A stretch of 64,000 nt of DNA from Mantis religiosa (Eukaryota; Arthropoda; Insecta; Mantodea; Mantidae): assembly GCA_030765055.1 (NCBI GenBank), contig CM060947.1, positions 103,871,619 through 103,935,618 of the forward strand, given 5' to 3'. A program made the translations under genes and the position numbers. The notes under the pieces were generated by a model. It saw only the letters and a list, made by a program, of their open reading frames with translations, ran no database searches and was not told the origin of the DNA. Numbering within the stretch: the stretch's first letter is position 1; each line of letters begins with the position of its first letter. Positions 52,117-62,452 of this stretch are shown here, piece by piece.

Positions 52117-52217
52117 ATAAATATATGAAAAAGTAAGTGACGAGTGTCAATAAACCAACCACAAATAATTTTTATATTAATTTTGACGTCACTGTTACTA
52201 AATTCCTCCAAACACAC

Positions 52218-52232
52218 ATTAAAAGTATGTTA
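52218..52232. repeat. Right target-site duplication of PLE3
   Basis: ATTAAAAGTATGTTA, identical to 47331-47345. Confidence 0.85.
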
Positions 52233-53149
52233 TTCAGACAATCTGTTTAATTGACTTAGGAAGTAGGGGCAAAACCTTGGTCACAAATTGGTCCTGACAA
52301 CTTAAGTCCCTACCCCTATTTATAATTGTATCTTAGCCCCCGGGTGCAGTTGACAGCCTTGCATCAGATTTTATATACCTGCCAGGCATGGTAAATCTTT
52401 CTGGCACTAGAAGCCTCTGGAATTACAGCTGCAAAAGGTCTTTTGCATAGTAATTATATGACTCACACTCTGAAGACAGCTCTCCTTGAACACGTTTATT
52501 TCTTACAGCAACTTGCTTCCTTCTTGTCAGCCAGTAGCTTGAGCATGTAGCTTAAGTTCTCAAAGTCGACTTGCGCAAATACCGATGTGACAATATCAAT
52601 GCTTAAAAGTATTAACATGAAAAATAAAAATATAAATAAAATGTTTTGTTAGAGACATAAAGGAATAAATTCAAAAGCACTTACAACAGCATCCTATGAA
52701 TAAAATAAAATATAAACCTTGAATTTTCTATGAACAGCCTATGAAATCAAATAAAGAAAGAAAATTGGGAACTTTCTATTAGATGACACACTCAAGTACA
52801 CTTAAATATCCAGTCCTTCACCCCCCCCCCCCAAAAAAAAATCTAAAATTACTTGACAATTTTGCTTGCAGGGAAGCTAAAGATAAAACGTGTGAAGCTG
52901 CACGACTTTACAAAGAGAGATATCCTAGCAGATATCATCCAAATGTTCAACATTTCAGTCTGTTCACCAACGTCTAAAGAAAACCTTCAAGGTTTCTTGA
53001 AGGTGCATTGACCAAATGCTGGCAAGACGAATATGCTGCACTTCGATATTTGAGAAAGATGTGCTCAGAAAGATTCAGGAGACAACCTTCAACTAATATG
53101 CATGCTGTTATACATACAATGGGTACATGACATTCGAGTGTATGGTGCC
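52233..53149. other. Intron sequence, no feature recognised
   Basis: AT-rich, with one C-run followed by an A-run (52821-52840). The open frame at 52783-52977 begins in that run and shows no family resemblance. Confidence 0.45.
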
Positions 53150-53195
53150 TCCTTCAGTGCCTCCTTCCTATAGTGCCTCCCTCTTCAGGTGAGAC

Positions 53196-55717
53196 TCAAA
53201 ATTGGTGCCCTAGTCGCAGAACCCCGAAATGGCAGAACAGTTGCTCGACGAGGCAGTCAGTGATTGTCTTCGCCTCCTGGTTCGGGATGGCATACACCTC
53301 TGGCCACTTGGTGATGTAGTCCATGACCACCATCAGGTTCTTACTGCCTTGGTCGGACACTGAGAATGGTCCAGCTATGTCGACAGCGATGCGTTCGAAA
53401 GGCACTTCAACGTTGTACTGCTGCATGCGACTCCGGCTCCTAGTTTGGGGGCCGCGACTTGCCGTGCACACGTGACACTGACAGCACCATCTTTCAGCGT
53501 CTGCTTGGAGCCTGAGCCAGTAGTAGCGCTGTCGGAGTTTGTCGATCGTTCGGTTTGCTCCCAGGTGTCCTCCTGATGTACCGACGTGCACTCCTTCCAA
53601 GACTTCTGGGACCTTACTCTGGAGAAGTGCCAACTGCTCCCTCTGTGTCTTCCCATCGGGTGATTCCCATACTCAGAACAGGTCTTCAGTGATTCCCATT
53701 GGGCCCCGAACGACTTATACGCAGTGCTTCTGGGTGCGATGTCCTCCCAGGTTGGTCTCGTCCATGCCTCCACTTCCCTCAAGAGTGGCCCCAAGTCGGC
53801 ATCCGCCAACTGCTCCCTCCTCAGGCCTGTGCTATCCCATCCGTCCGCAGGCACTACCGTGACCACTCTGACAGCTGCGGCATGCTGCTCTTTCACTCTT
53901 GTGCACTGGCCGCAATCTTCCGGGTAGGGCCTTCAGAACATGTCGTCTGCGTTGCTGTGGCTCTTCCCTCTGCGATGTTCAGAGGTGAAGTCGTACTCCT
54001 GCAGCCTCTGGATCCAACAGGCTGTCTGGCCTTCCAAGTTCCTAAAACTAAGTAGCTAGGTTAGGACGGAGTGTTCAGTCCTCAGGTGGAATGGCTGACC
54101 GTATAGGTACTTGTGGAAGTACTCCAAGGTCCTTACTACCGCCAATAACTCTCGCCGGGTGACGCAGCAGTTCTTCTCTGCATTGAACAGTGTCTTGCTG
54201 TAGTAGGCTATCACCCGCTCGTGGCCGTCCTGGACTTGGGATAGGACGTCTCCAATGCAATGGTCGCTGGCGTCGGTGTCCACAATGAAGGCGCCGCCTG
54301 ATTGTGGCAATCCCAAAATAGAAGCACTGCACAGTCTTCTTCAGGTGCTGGAAAGCGTGTTCAGCATCCTCCGTCCACACATAAGGCCGGTATTCTTCCG
54401 CCAGGCACGTGAGGGGCTTGGCGATATTGGAGAAGCCCTTTATGAAACGGCGGTAATAACTGCACATCCCTAGAAAACTGCGCAATTCTCTGTTATCCTT
54501 TGGCTGAGGCCAATCTCTCATGGCCTGTGTCTCTGGTCACTCTGGTTGGTGAGACTATGTGGCCCAAGTAGTTGACTTTCTTGCGGAAGAGATGGCATTT
54601 CTTCCCGTTCAGCTTCAGGTTGGCCGCCTGCAGTTTCTGTAGCAGCTTGCTCAGGTTTTCGAGAAGGTCTTCGAATGTCTTGTCAATCCTGTCATCACTG
54701 ATTCCATGAGGCATTGGAAGGTAGCTGGTGCGTTGCAGAGACCAAAGGGCATAACTGCAAACTGCCAAAGCCCTTGGCCTGTTAAGAATGCAGTCTTCTC
54801 CTTGTCTCTTGGGTCTAGACCTACCTACCCATCCAGGGTCGAGAACCCCTGCGCACCAGCAAGCGTGCCCTGGGTGTCCTCAATCCGGGGTAAGAGGAAG
54901 CAGTCCTTCCTAGTGAAAGTGTTCAGCTTCCTGTAGTCCACGCAAAAGCGCTGCTCGCCGTTCTTCTTCATCACCGAGACTATAGGGGAACACCAAGGGC
55001 TGTCAGACTCTTCAATCACTCTCCTGGATCTCATGTCCTCCAGCATGTCCCATACCGCCGCTTGTTTCGCCAGCGGAAAGCATCTAGGTGGTTGCCGAAT
55101 AGGCAGCGCATCTCCAGGGTCGATGCAGTAGAGCACTCGGTCCGTGCGGCCGTAGTCGCTGTTGCCTTGGCTGAAGACGCGCTGGTATCATCTCAGCAGT
55201 TGTCGAATCTTCTTCAGGTGCTCTGAGGTCAGGAGGTTGACTGCCCTCTCCAGTAAACCTTCCAGCTGGGGCTCCAGGTGTTGCGTAGGCACCGGCTCCT
55301 GGGTCTTGTCGACTGGTGTTACGCTGATCACGGGTTCGTACGTCCCCAACTCCGTCCCGGCCTGGACATCGTGATCGGTATCTGTTAGGTTGAGCAGCCT
55401 CACCGACACCTCCTCTCGGCACAGCAACAATGTCCTGGCTACAAGAGCCCATGCACAGGCGTCTTTTGGTCCAGCATCAAGTTCTTTGTCCGCTGACCCT
55501 CCAGTCGCGCCGTCACCATCACCTCGCTTCTCGCGGGCACAACCATGTCTTCTGTCAGCATGACCCTGCAGATTCCAAGTCGTTTTGGGGGTTGTCGGAG
55601 CATCACCTCTTCTCCATTTAGCCACAGGACCTCCATGCCGACGTCGACCATCACCTCGTGGCTCCTGAAGGCATCCAGTCCCAGTATCACCTCCTCAGCC
55701 ACCTTCGCGATGACCAC
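53196..55717 (-). pseudogene. Gypsy C pol: protease to integrase (broken)
   Basis: The post-protease segment reads AEEVILGLDAFRSHEVMVD. RT begins in CSPIVSVMKKNGEQRFCVDYR and carries on, but about 45 nt containing the YLDD motif are deleted between the MESVM and TFED blocks. RNase H shows FIVDTDASDHCIGDVL, YYSKTLFNAEKNC and HLRTEHSVLTW. Integrase has GTSGGHLGANRTIDKLRQ, CCQCHVC, AVDIAGPFSVSDQGS and AKTITDCLVEQLFCHFGV, then fails at LHSDQG. All catalytic centres of RT are lost. Confidence 0.8.
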
Positions 55718-55740
55718 TCAGTGACACACGGCACTCCGTC

Positions 55741-57130
55741 CTAAATCAACTTCAGTAGGGCCTCCGTTTCCACAGTCAAGATGTCGCCCGATGCCATCAC
55801 AAGTTGGTATGGTCGGCTCGGTTTTCTTGATGGTAAACACCTGGCTACGCCAGGTCTGATGACGGTCACGACTGCCTCGGTGTCCACAGGCATGCGGCAT
55901 GGCTTCCCTCTCACCCAACCGTCCGCAATGAGGCTGTCATCCATCCGTCGGCTGACGGCGCCCATAGTCATTCGAGGGGATGGATGGAGATAACGGCGCC
56001 CACGTGCCCCTCGCCACGATGGGCCTTACTCATTCTTCCGGCTGCTCTTCCTGGTGTGGGCAGTCTCTCTCCAGGTGTCCTGGCTGGCCACACCCCTACA
56101 TACGCCAGTTGACTTCGCCTGCGTCCCTCCTCTGGCCTTCGGTCTCCAGTGTAGTGGATACTCCTTGTTCTCGACTTCGGGGTAGCCGTCACCTTGGCCG
56201 CCTCAATCCTCAATGCTACCGTTAACGCCTCGTGGTTGGTCTTGTCGCCGAAAATTAGCCGCTGACGTATCTCGACGTCTTGTACACCATCAACGAAGGT
56301 GTATGCAGCCTTTCGGGATAGTAACTTGTATGGGAGGTCGACCAAAGCTTTGCTGGCCAGCTGTTCAATTGCCAGGGCGAACTCCTGCAGTGTCTCCCCT
56401 GGCTGCTGCGTCATTGACTTCAGTTGGCTGCGGAAGGCTGCGGCTAAGCGGTGGTTTCCGAAGTGGTTTTCCAGGGCCTCCCAGATATCCTTGGGCGCTG
56501 CCGCTGTCTCGACCACGTTCAGCAGCTCTGCGGCCCGTCACTGGAGGCTGGCTATTAGCTGTGCGGTCTCTTCCTCTGGTGACCACTTGTGATTGGCCAC
56601 TGTGCCGAATTGACGGCAGAAGACTTCGAACGATGACGTGCCGTCGTACTTTGGTGGTTTGACGCGCGAAGATGTGTCGCGTCCCGGCGCGTCGGCCTTC
56701 AAATCCTTCATCCTTCTGCCGACGATGTGCTCCACCATGGCGTCCAGGGACTTGGTGTTGCTGTCGGCCTTTCCCTCGGTTGTTAACGCGAATCGCCAGG
56801 TCTTTGAAGAGCTCGTCCACTTAACCCATCCGCTTGCCCAGCCCCGTGATGTCCTCGTTTACGCCGTCAAGCTGCTCGTCAAATTTGGCAGTGACGGCCT
56901 CATTCGCAGCCTTCATTTCGGTTGCCAGGCTAACGTTCACCACTTTTATTTCCACGGCCAGGCCGTTGTTGCCGCTTCCGTCTTCGCAACGAGGTTGTTA
57001 TTCGCTGTCTTTATTTATTTTAGCTCCGCGGCCAGGCTGTTATTTGCCGCTTCTGTCTTCGCAGCGAGGGTGTCATTCGCTGATCTCATTTCTTTCAGCT
57101 CTTCCAGAATCTTTGCCAAAGCAGCTTCCA
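55741..57130 (-). pseudogene. Gypsy C gag and protease start (broken)
   Basis: Gag pieces in several frames carry the family blocks SSRVKPPKYDGTSSFEVFCR, GETLQEFALAIEQLASKALV and FVDGVQDVEIRQRL. A degenerate knuckle near 56080-56100 follows, then SRRMDDSLIADGWVRGKPC leading to the protease (usual DTG replaced by DTEAVVTVIRP). Stops and shifts prevent translation. Confidence 0.75.
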
Positions 57131-57159
57131 CTGTCGTATGTTCCACTCCTGACACCAAA

Positions 57160-57575
57160 TGTGATTTTGTGGGTTCGTAAAATTAAAAGTCCTGGTTGCA
57201 GAATTTAAAAAATGCTCTTTATTTCTGTAGAGACACTTGTACAATTCTGATATCAGCAGAATGACGTAACACACACGTACGAAACCTTCAAGTACATTTG
57301 CCACACGTCTACACTGCAGCATTACCAGCTCTTGTCTGACTCTCTCCGAACTGTCGTCTACACCAGACCAGTCGCTTTTATATACGAGGCGAAGTTTCTC
57401 GACAGCTAACGAAGATTCACGGACTTTTGAGGCGGCAGGCGAAGGAGAGAGAACTGTCTAGACATTGCTTTGGCTCTTTCTCTCCCCACCCCGTCTCTGC
57501 TGGGCGTGGCTTGGGTGCTATCTGTCTCTTTCACTCACCGCTTCCCTCTCTCTCAGTGTTCACTTACTCCTGACA
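57160..57575 (-). repeat. 5' LTR of Gypsy C
   Basis: On the minus strand it runs TGTCAGGAGTAAGTG to ATCACA, followed by two bases and the primer binding site. It contains TATATAAAAGCG (57379) as a TATA box and AATAAAGAGC near its end. Confidence 0.8.
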
Positions 57576-58079
57576 ATATCCTCTTTCACCTCAGGTAAAT
57601 GGAGACATCTATAACCACTTCTTTATTTGTATTTTACATGGGTTTCTAGAGGATATTCATCTTGTCCTTAAATGTCATATGTGATTCCAGCACAACTGAG
57701 TTCCCATCCACTTTCACAGGAATGTTAGAAACCCAAATAACATATTCCCAGGACTATGGATTAGTTGTAGTGGTAATGTTACTTGGCCAGCATGTTCTTC
57801 TGATTCTCATGCCTCCATATTATTACTTATGGGGTCAATTAAGAGCCTTGTATACACTAGCCCAATAAGGTCTGAAGAGGAACTGCTCATAAGAATAATG
57901 GCAGTTTATGATCTAACCTGCAACACTCCAGATACCTTCCAAAGAGTAAATGATTGTTACAATCTATATTTGGAAGTTAAAGAATGTCAACTGCTTTTTG
58001 CATAAAAATATGAATAACTTTTTAGTTTCCTTTACTTTTTCTTACAAATTTTAAGCTACATTCACTCCCAAGAAAAACA
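57576..58079. other. Intron sequence, no feature recognised
   Basis: AT-rich, no coding or repeat signal beyond the start of the degenerate tandem repeat that follows. Confidence 0.45.
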
Positions 58080-58612
58080 GGAGCTTCAATTTTTCTCAAT
58101 CTTCCTTCATTTTATAAATTTCTTCCATTCTGAGGATAAGCAGAAAGTTTAGTTTTTCATTATCTTCCATACGCCTATGTCTTACAACTTAAGGATAAAC
58201 AGCAGCTTTAATTTTTATCTTCCAAATTTTATAAATTCCCTCCAAGCTGAGAATAAGTTTCCTTTGCCTTCGTTGGTTTACATAATTTATTTCCAGTCTA
58301 AGAATAATAAGAAGTTTAATTTGTCTTCATCTTCTGCACATTTGTCATCTTCTGCAATTTTCCCCCAAACTGAGGTGTGAACAAATTGGTTTCTTGCTAA
58401 TTATAAATTATGTTCCAATTTTGTCTCATTCAGGGTTAAAAAAGGGCCTTTATTTTCCTTCATCATCTATGGTTTCTACAATGTTCCTCCATTACAAGGT
58501 GTGAATTAGCAGTTTATCTCCCAAATTTTTTCCTTATTGTTTTCTAATATTCTGAACTTTAAGGTTAAGAACCTTAATATTTAATTTTCTTCCTGGAGTT
58601 TTAGTGTGCTTC
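58080..58612. repeat. Degenerate tandem repeat, unit about 55-65 bp
   Basis: Eight to nine diverged units share the skeleton AGCTTTAATTTT, CTTCC, TTTATAAATT, CTCCA, CTGAGGATAAG (for example starting near 58082, 58143, 58203, 58258, 58310, 58441). The array is interrupted by Gypsy A. Repeat number and consensus need computation. Confidence 0.5.
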
Positions 58613-58617
58613 CTTAT

Positions 58618-59122
58618 TGTGACTTTGTGGGTTCGTGAAATGAAAAGTCCAATTGCACCACTCAAAAAACTTCTTTATTTCCACCGACTTACACTTAAAC
58701 ACTTGCCAATTACACAGAATTACGTAATGCACACAATTACGATTCACCAGTTCGTCCGTTACAATTCCACTTGCACTCGCGATTACGTAAACTCCTCCGA
58801 CGTACGTACACAGTCCGTCCCCTCACTGGGCGCTTCTCACAGCTGTTTGCCAAACACTGACTGACTGACTGACTGACTCACCCAATTCACTCACTGCAGC
58901 CCTTTTTATAGGAATATCACTGTTTTCTAGAAGTATCTGGTTTCAGTGAATTACCGCGAAAGTTCCAGAGGACAGGGGAAGGGGAAAGAGGCGGCCAGCG
59001 ACAAGTGACACTCCCCTAATCAACCCTCAGTTAGTGACTGAGATAGATGAGTGGGTGTGGCCCACATGCCTCTGGTCCCTTCTCAGCTGTCGTTGGTCTG
59101 GCTTTCCGCTAATTGGGTGACA
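58618..59122 (-). repeat. 3' LTR of Gypsy A
   Basis: On the minus strand it starts TGTCACCCAATTAGC after the purine-rich tract and ends GTCACA. Its flanks carry the 4-bp duplication TTAT (58614-58617). It has about 40 bp more than the 5' LTR (58705-58745), a single-block length difference. Confidence 0.9.
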
Positions 59123-59133
59123 CTGCTCCCTCC

Positions 59134-59613
59134 TCAAAGCTGGTCGTCCCGAACAGCACCATTGTAGCGGGCTAGACGATCCAGGTGTACCACCAACATC
59201 TTTCCTCGGGGCACCTTCTGGATGCGGTAGACCACGTCATTTATCCTCTTCACCACCCGGTACGGCCCTTGCCATGGCTGCTGAAGCTTCGGGCAGCATC
59301 CCTTGGTCTGCGTAGGACGGTACAACCAGACCAGGTCACCTTGCTGGAACCCTTGGCTGTTGGCTTGCCTGTCATATCTGGTCTTCATGCGGTCGCTCGC
59401 CTTCTGGATATTCTGGTGAACCATCTCGTGCATGTCGTGGAGGTGGTCCACCAGGTTCTCCACATACTCGGTCACCGGCTGCTTCGCCTCCAGAGGGCTT
59501 CCAAAAGCCAGGTCACAAGGGAGGCGTAACTCTCGGCCAAACATTAAGCTGGCTGGCGTCATTCCAGTTGTGTCGTGTGTAGACGAGCGGTAGGCCAGCA
59601 AGAACAGTTGCAC
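59134..59613 (-). CDS. Gypsy A integrase C-terminus (after a one-base frameshift)
   Basis: This continues the main frame: LFLLAYRSSTHDTTGMTPAS, LMFGRELRLPCDLAFG, KTRYDRQANSQGFQQGDLVW and the GPY/F-type end (WQGPYRVVKRINDVVYRIQ) followed by MLVVHLDRLARY. The shift is one extra base in a C4 run (59622-59625) right after LRDW. Correcting it would give one frame from gag to this stop. The change may be a sequencing error or a real inactivating indel. Confidence 0.82.
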   Translation of the reverse strand: MQLFLLAYRSSTHDTTGMTPASLMFGRELRLPCDLAFGSPLEAKQPVTEYVENLVDHLHDMHEMVHQNIQKASDRMKTRYDRQANSQGFQQGDLVWLYRPTQTKGCCPKLQQPWQGPYRVVKRINDVVYRIQKVPRGKMLVVHLDRLARYNGAVRDDQL

Positions 59614-62407
59614 CTTGATGTCCCCAGTCTCGCAGGTGGCTGGCCACGACCTTCCTCAGCGGTTCCTCTAAGGTCTTGATGTATCTTTCGACCATGCCAT
59701 CCGACTGGGGATGTAGAGGCGTCGTGCGGGTCTTGTTCACCCCAAGCCTTTGTAGTGCCTCCTTTATTAGGTTGGACTCAAAGTTGGTACCCTGGTCACT
59801 GTGAAGCTCCAACGGCACCCCAAATCGACAGAACACTTGCTCCACGAGGCAGTCTGTGATTGTCTTTGCCTCTTGGTTTGGGATGGCATACACCTCCGGC
59901 CACTTGGTGAAGTAGTCCACGACCACCATTAGGTACTTGTTGCCTCGGTCGGAAACTGGGAATGGTCCAGCAATGTCAACAGCGATCCGTTCGAATGGCG
60001 CTCCGACGTTGTACTGCTGCATGCGTCCCCGGCTCCTAGTCTGGAGTCCGTGACTCGCCGCGCACACGTGACACTGACGGCACCATCTCTCAGCATCTGC
60101 TCGGAGTCTCAGCCAGTAGTAGCGCTGCCGTAGTTTGTCAATCGTTCTGTTCGCTCCCAGGTGTCCTCCCGAAGTACCGGCGTGCACTTCCTCCAAGACT
60201 TCCGGGACCTTACTCCGGGGAAGTACCAACTGCTCTCTCTGCGTCTTCCCATCGGGTGACTCCCATACCCGGAACAGCACGCCCTCTCTGGTCTTCAACG
60301 AGTCCCATTGGGCCCAGTACGACTTGTAGGTGGCGCTCCTCCGTGCGACGTCCTCCCAGGTTGGTCTCGTCCCCGCCTCCACTTCTCTCAAGAGTGGCCC
60401 CAGGTCTGCGTCCGCCAGCTGCTCCCTCCTCAGGCCTGCGCTATCCCAGCCATCCGCAGGCACTGCCGTGACTACTCGGACTGCTGCGGCACGCTCCTTC
60501 TCCTCAACTCTTCTGCACTGGCCGCACTCTTCTGGACAGGGTCTTCGGGACATGGCGTCAGCGTTACCGCGGCTCTTCCCTCTACGATGTTCCGAGGTGA
60601 AGTCGTACTCCTGCTGCCTCTGGACCCAACCTGCTGTCTGGCCTTCTGGTCGCGCCGTCACCATCACCTCGCTCCTCGCGGGGAGAACCACGTCTTCGTT
60701 CAAGACGACCCTGCAGATTCCAAGGCGCTCTTCTCCGTTGAGCCGCAGGACCTTCATGCCGACGTCGACCGCCGCCTCGTGGCTCCTGAGGGCATCCAGT
60801 CCCAGAATCATCTCCTCAGCCACCTTCGCGACGAATACCCACAGACGCACCGCACTCTGCCCCAAGGTCAGCTCCAGCAGGGCCTCCTTCTCCACAGGCA
60901 AGGTGTCGCCCGATGCCGTGACAAGCTCGTATGGTCGGCTCGGCTTCCTCGTCGGCAAACCCTTCGCCACGTCAGGTCTGATGATGGTCACGGCTGCCCC
61001 AGTGTCCACCAGCACGCGGCACGGCTTCCCTCTCACCCAACCGTCCGCGATGAGGCTGTCATCCATACGCCGGCTGACGGCGCGCAGTGTCACTCGAGTG
61101 GATGGTGGTAATGGCGCCGACGTGGCCCTCTCCATGCCGGGCCTTACTCGTTCTTCCAGCTGCCCTTCCTGGTGTAGGCAGTCTCTCTGCAGGTGTCCGG
61201 GCCGTCCACACCCCCAGCACAGGCCACTAGGTGTTCGCCGGCGGCCCTCGGCTGGTCTTCTGTCTTCGGTGTAGCGGACACTCCTCGTTCTCGACGTTGG
61301 GATAGCTGTTACCTTGGCCGCCTCCATCCTTAATGCTGCTGTCAGCGCCTCGTGGATTGTTTTATAATCGCCGAGCATTAGGCGCTGACAAATCTCCGTG
61401 TCCCGTACCCCGTCAACGAAGGTGTAGGCAGCTTTCCGGGACACGAACTCTGGTGGGAGGTCGACTAGGGCCGTGCTTGCCAGTTGTTCAACTGCCAGGG
61501 CGAACTCCTGCAGCGTCTTCCCTGGCTGCTGTGACCTTGCCTTTAGCTGGCTGCGGTACGCTGCGGCTAAGCGGTGGTTTCCGAAACGATTCTCCAGGGC
61601 CTCCCAGATGTCCTTGGACGCCGCCGTTGTCTGCACCACGTGCAGGACTTCCGCGGCCCGTCCCTGGAGGCTGGCTATTAATTGTGTGGCCTCCTCCTCT
61701 GGCGACCATTTGTTGTGCTTGGCCACTGCGTCGAACTGGCGACGGAAGATTTCAAACGTTGACGCGCCGTCATACTTGGGAGGTTTGACGCGCGCAGATG
61801 TGTCGCGTCCCGGCGCGTCGGCCTTCAAATCCTTCAGCTTCCTGCCAATGACGTCCTCCACCATGGCGTTCAGGGACTCGACGCTGCTGTCGGCCTTTCC
61901 CTCCAGGTTGTTTACGCGGTTCGCAAGGTCTCCCACGTCTTCCACCGCGGCGTTCAGGGTCTTGGCGTTATTGTCGGCCTTTTCCTCTAAATCATTAAGG
62001 CGGTCGTCTACTTGATCCATCCGCTTGCCCAGCTTCGTGACGTCATCCCTCACGCCGGCCAACTGTACCTCAAATTTGGCGGCGAGGACCTCGTTCGCCT
62101 CCATTTCCGTGGCCAGACTGTCGTTCGCGGCCCTCATTTCTGTGGTCAATTCGGTCTTTATTTCTTCCATCTTCTCGGTGATGTTGTCGTTGGCCGTCAT
62201 CATTTGTTTCAACTCGGCGGTGAGGTTGTTATTTGCCGCTTCCATTTTTGTTGTTAACTCGTTCATCTTCGCGGCCAAGTTGTTATTTGCCGTCTTCATT
62301 TGTTTGAGTTCCGCGGCCAGGTTGTTATTTGCCGCTTCCGTCTTCTCTGTTAATTCGGCCTTCATTTCCATCATCTTCTCGAACAATTTTTCCAATGCCG
62401 CGTCCAT
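59513..62407 (-). CDS. Gypsy A gag-protease-integrase fusion frame lacking RT
   Basis: One 964-codon frame begins at the gag ATG (MDAALEKLFEKMMEMK). The longer upstream open sequence is LTR and primer site. Gag has extended heptad coiled coils (about residues 1-190), the domain KPPKYDGASTFEIFRRQF and a CCHC knuckle CWGCGRPGHLQRDC. Protease has VLVDTGAAVTIIRPD and ILGLDALRSH. At VTARPEGQ the frame jumps to TAGWVQRQQEYDFTSEHRRG, the end of RNase H, so RT and nearly all RNase H (about 500 residues) are missing in frame. Integrase follows with HHCC (HAGTSGGHLGAN, CRQCHVC), the catalytic VDIAGPF and LHSDQGTNFES, and Glu in MVERYIKTLEE. This element could supply Gag, protease and possibly integrase but no cDNA synthesis. 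Confidence 0.9.
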   Translation of the reverse strand: MDAALEKLFEKMMEMKAELTEKTEAANNNLAAELKQMKTANNNLAAKMNELTTKMEAANNNLTAELKQMMTANDNITEKMEEIKTELTTEMRAANDSLATEMEANEVLAAKFEVQLAGVRDDVTKLGKRMDQVDDRLNDLEEKADNNAKTLNAAVEDVGDLANRVNNLEGKADSSVESLNAMVEDVIGRKLKDLKADAPGRDTSARVKPPKYDGASTFEIFRRQFDAVAKHNKWSPEEEATQLIASLQGRAAEVLHVVQTTAASKDIWEALENRFGNHRLAAAYRSQLKARSQQPGKTLQEFALAVEQLASTALVDLPPEFVSRKAAYTFVDGVRDTEICQRLMLGDYKTIHEALTAALRMEAAKVTAIPTSRTRSVRYTEDRRPAEGRRRTPSGLCWGCGRPGHLQRDCLHQEGQLEERVRPGMERATSAPLPPSTRVTLRAVSRRMDDSLIADGWVRGKPCRVLVDTGAAVTIIRPDVAKGLPTRKPSRPYELVTASGDTLPVEKEALLELTLGQSAVRLWVFVAKVAEEMILGLDALRSHEAAVDVGMKVLRLNGEERLGICRVVLNEDVVLPARSEVMVTARPEGQTAGWVQRQQEYDFTSEHRRGKSRGNADAMSRRPCPEECGQCRRVEEKERAAAVRVVTAVPADGWDSAGLRREQLADADLGPLLREVEAGTRPTWEDVARRSATYKSYWAQWDSLKTREGVLFRVWESPDGKTQREQLVLPRSKVPEVLEEVHAGTSGGHLGANRTIDKLRQRYYWLRLRADAERWCRQCHVCAASHGLQTRSRGRMQQYNVGAPFERIAVDIAGPFPVSDRGNKYLMVVVDYFTKWPEVYAIPNQEAKTITDCLVEQVFCRFGVPLELHSDQGTNFESNLIKEALQRLGVNKTRTTPLHPQSDGMVERYIKTLEEPLRKVVASHLRDWGHQGATVLAGLPLVYTRHNWNDASQLNVWPRVTPPL

Positions 62408-62452
62408 CGTTGTAATGTTCGGTGATGTTATCGTCCCGCTTCCTGACACCAG

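Larger units (their letters stand above)
47346..52217. mobile_element. Penelope-like element PLE3, palindromic composite containing Gypsy F
   Basis: An inverted arm (47346-50960, interrupted by Gypsy F) meets a direct arm (50961-52217) head to head with no spacer. Both arms cover RT palm, linker, GIY-YIG and 3' end. The inverted arm extends slightly further into the RT fingers. The centre shows a short repeated word TGAACAAAAC on both sides of the switch point (50951-50971). As in PLE1, the inverted arm lacks the terminal part of the 3' end, here 37 nt (52181-52217). Flanking 12-15 bp target duplications enclose the whole structure. Confidence 0.9.
53150..57575 (-). mobile_element. Ty3/Gypsy element C, decayed, 3' end missing
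   Basis: The order on the minus strand is 5' LTR, primer binding site (57143-57157), gag, protease, RT, RNase H and integrase, the last breaking off in the core domain. There is no 3' LTR in the flank. Frames are interrupted many times, and the gag start codon context has GTG (ACAGTGGAAGC) where related copies have ATG. The LTR start (TGTCAGGAGTAAG) differs from the other subfamilies. Confidence 0.85.

Noticed and set aside
18620..52840. G/C homopolymer runs (18620, 32610, 37046, 52821) as structural elements
   Set aside because: Isolated runs with no paired G-tracts; one is in a SINE tail, one breaks a LINE frame; likely slippage or sequencing noise.
60308..61274. Long plus-strand open frames opposite Gypsy A
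   Set aside because: They are antisense shadows of the GC-rich gag-pol frame with no family resemblance.
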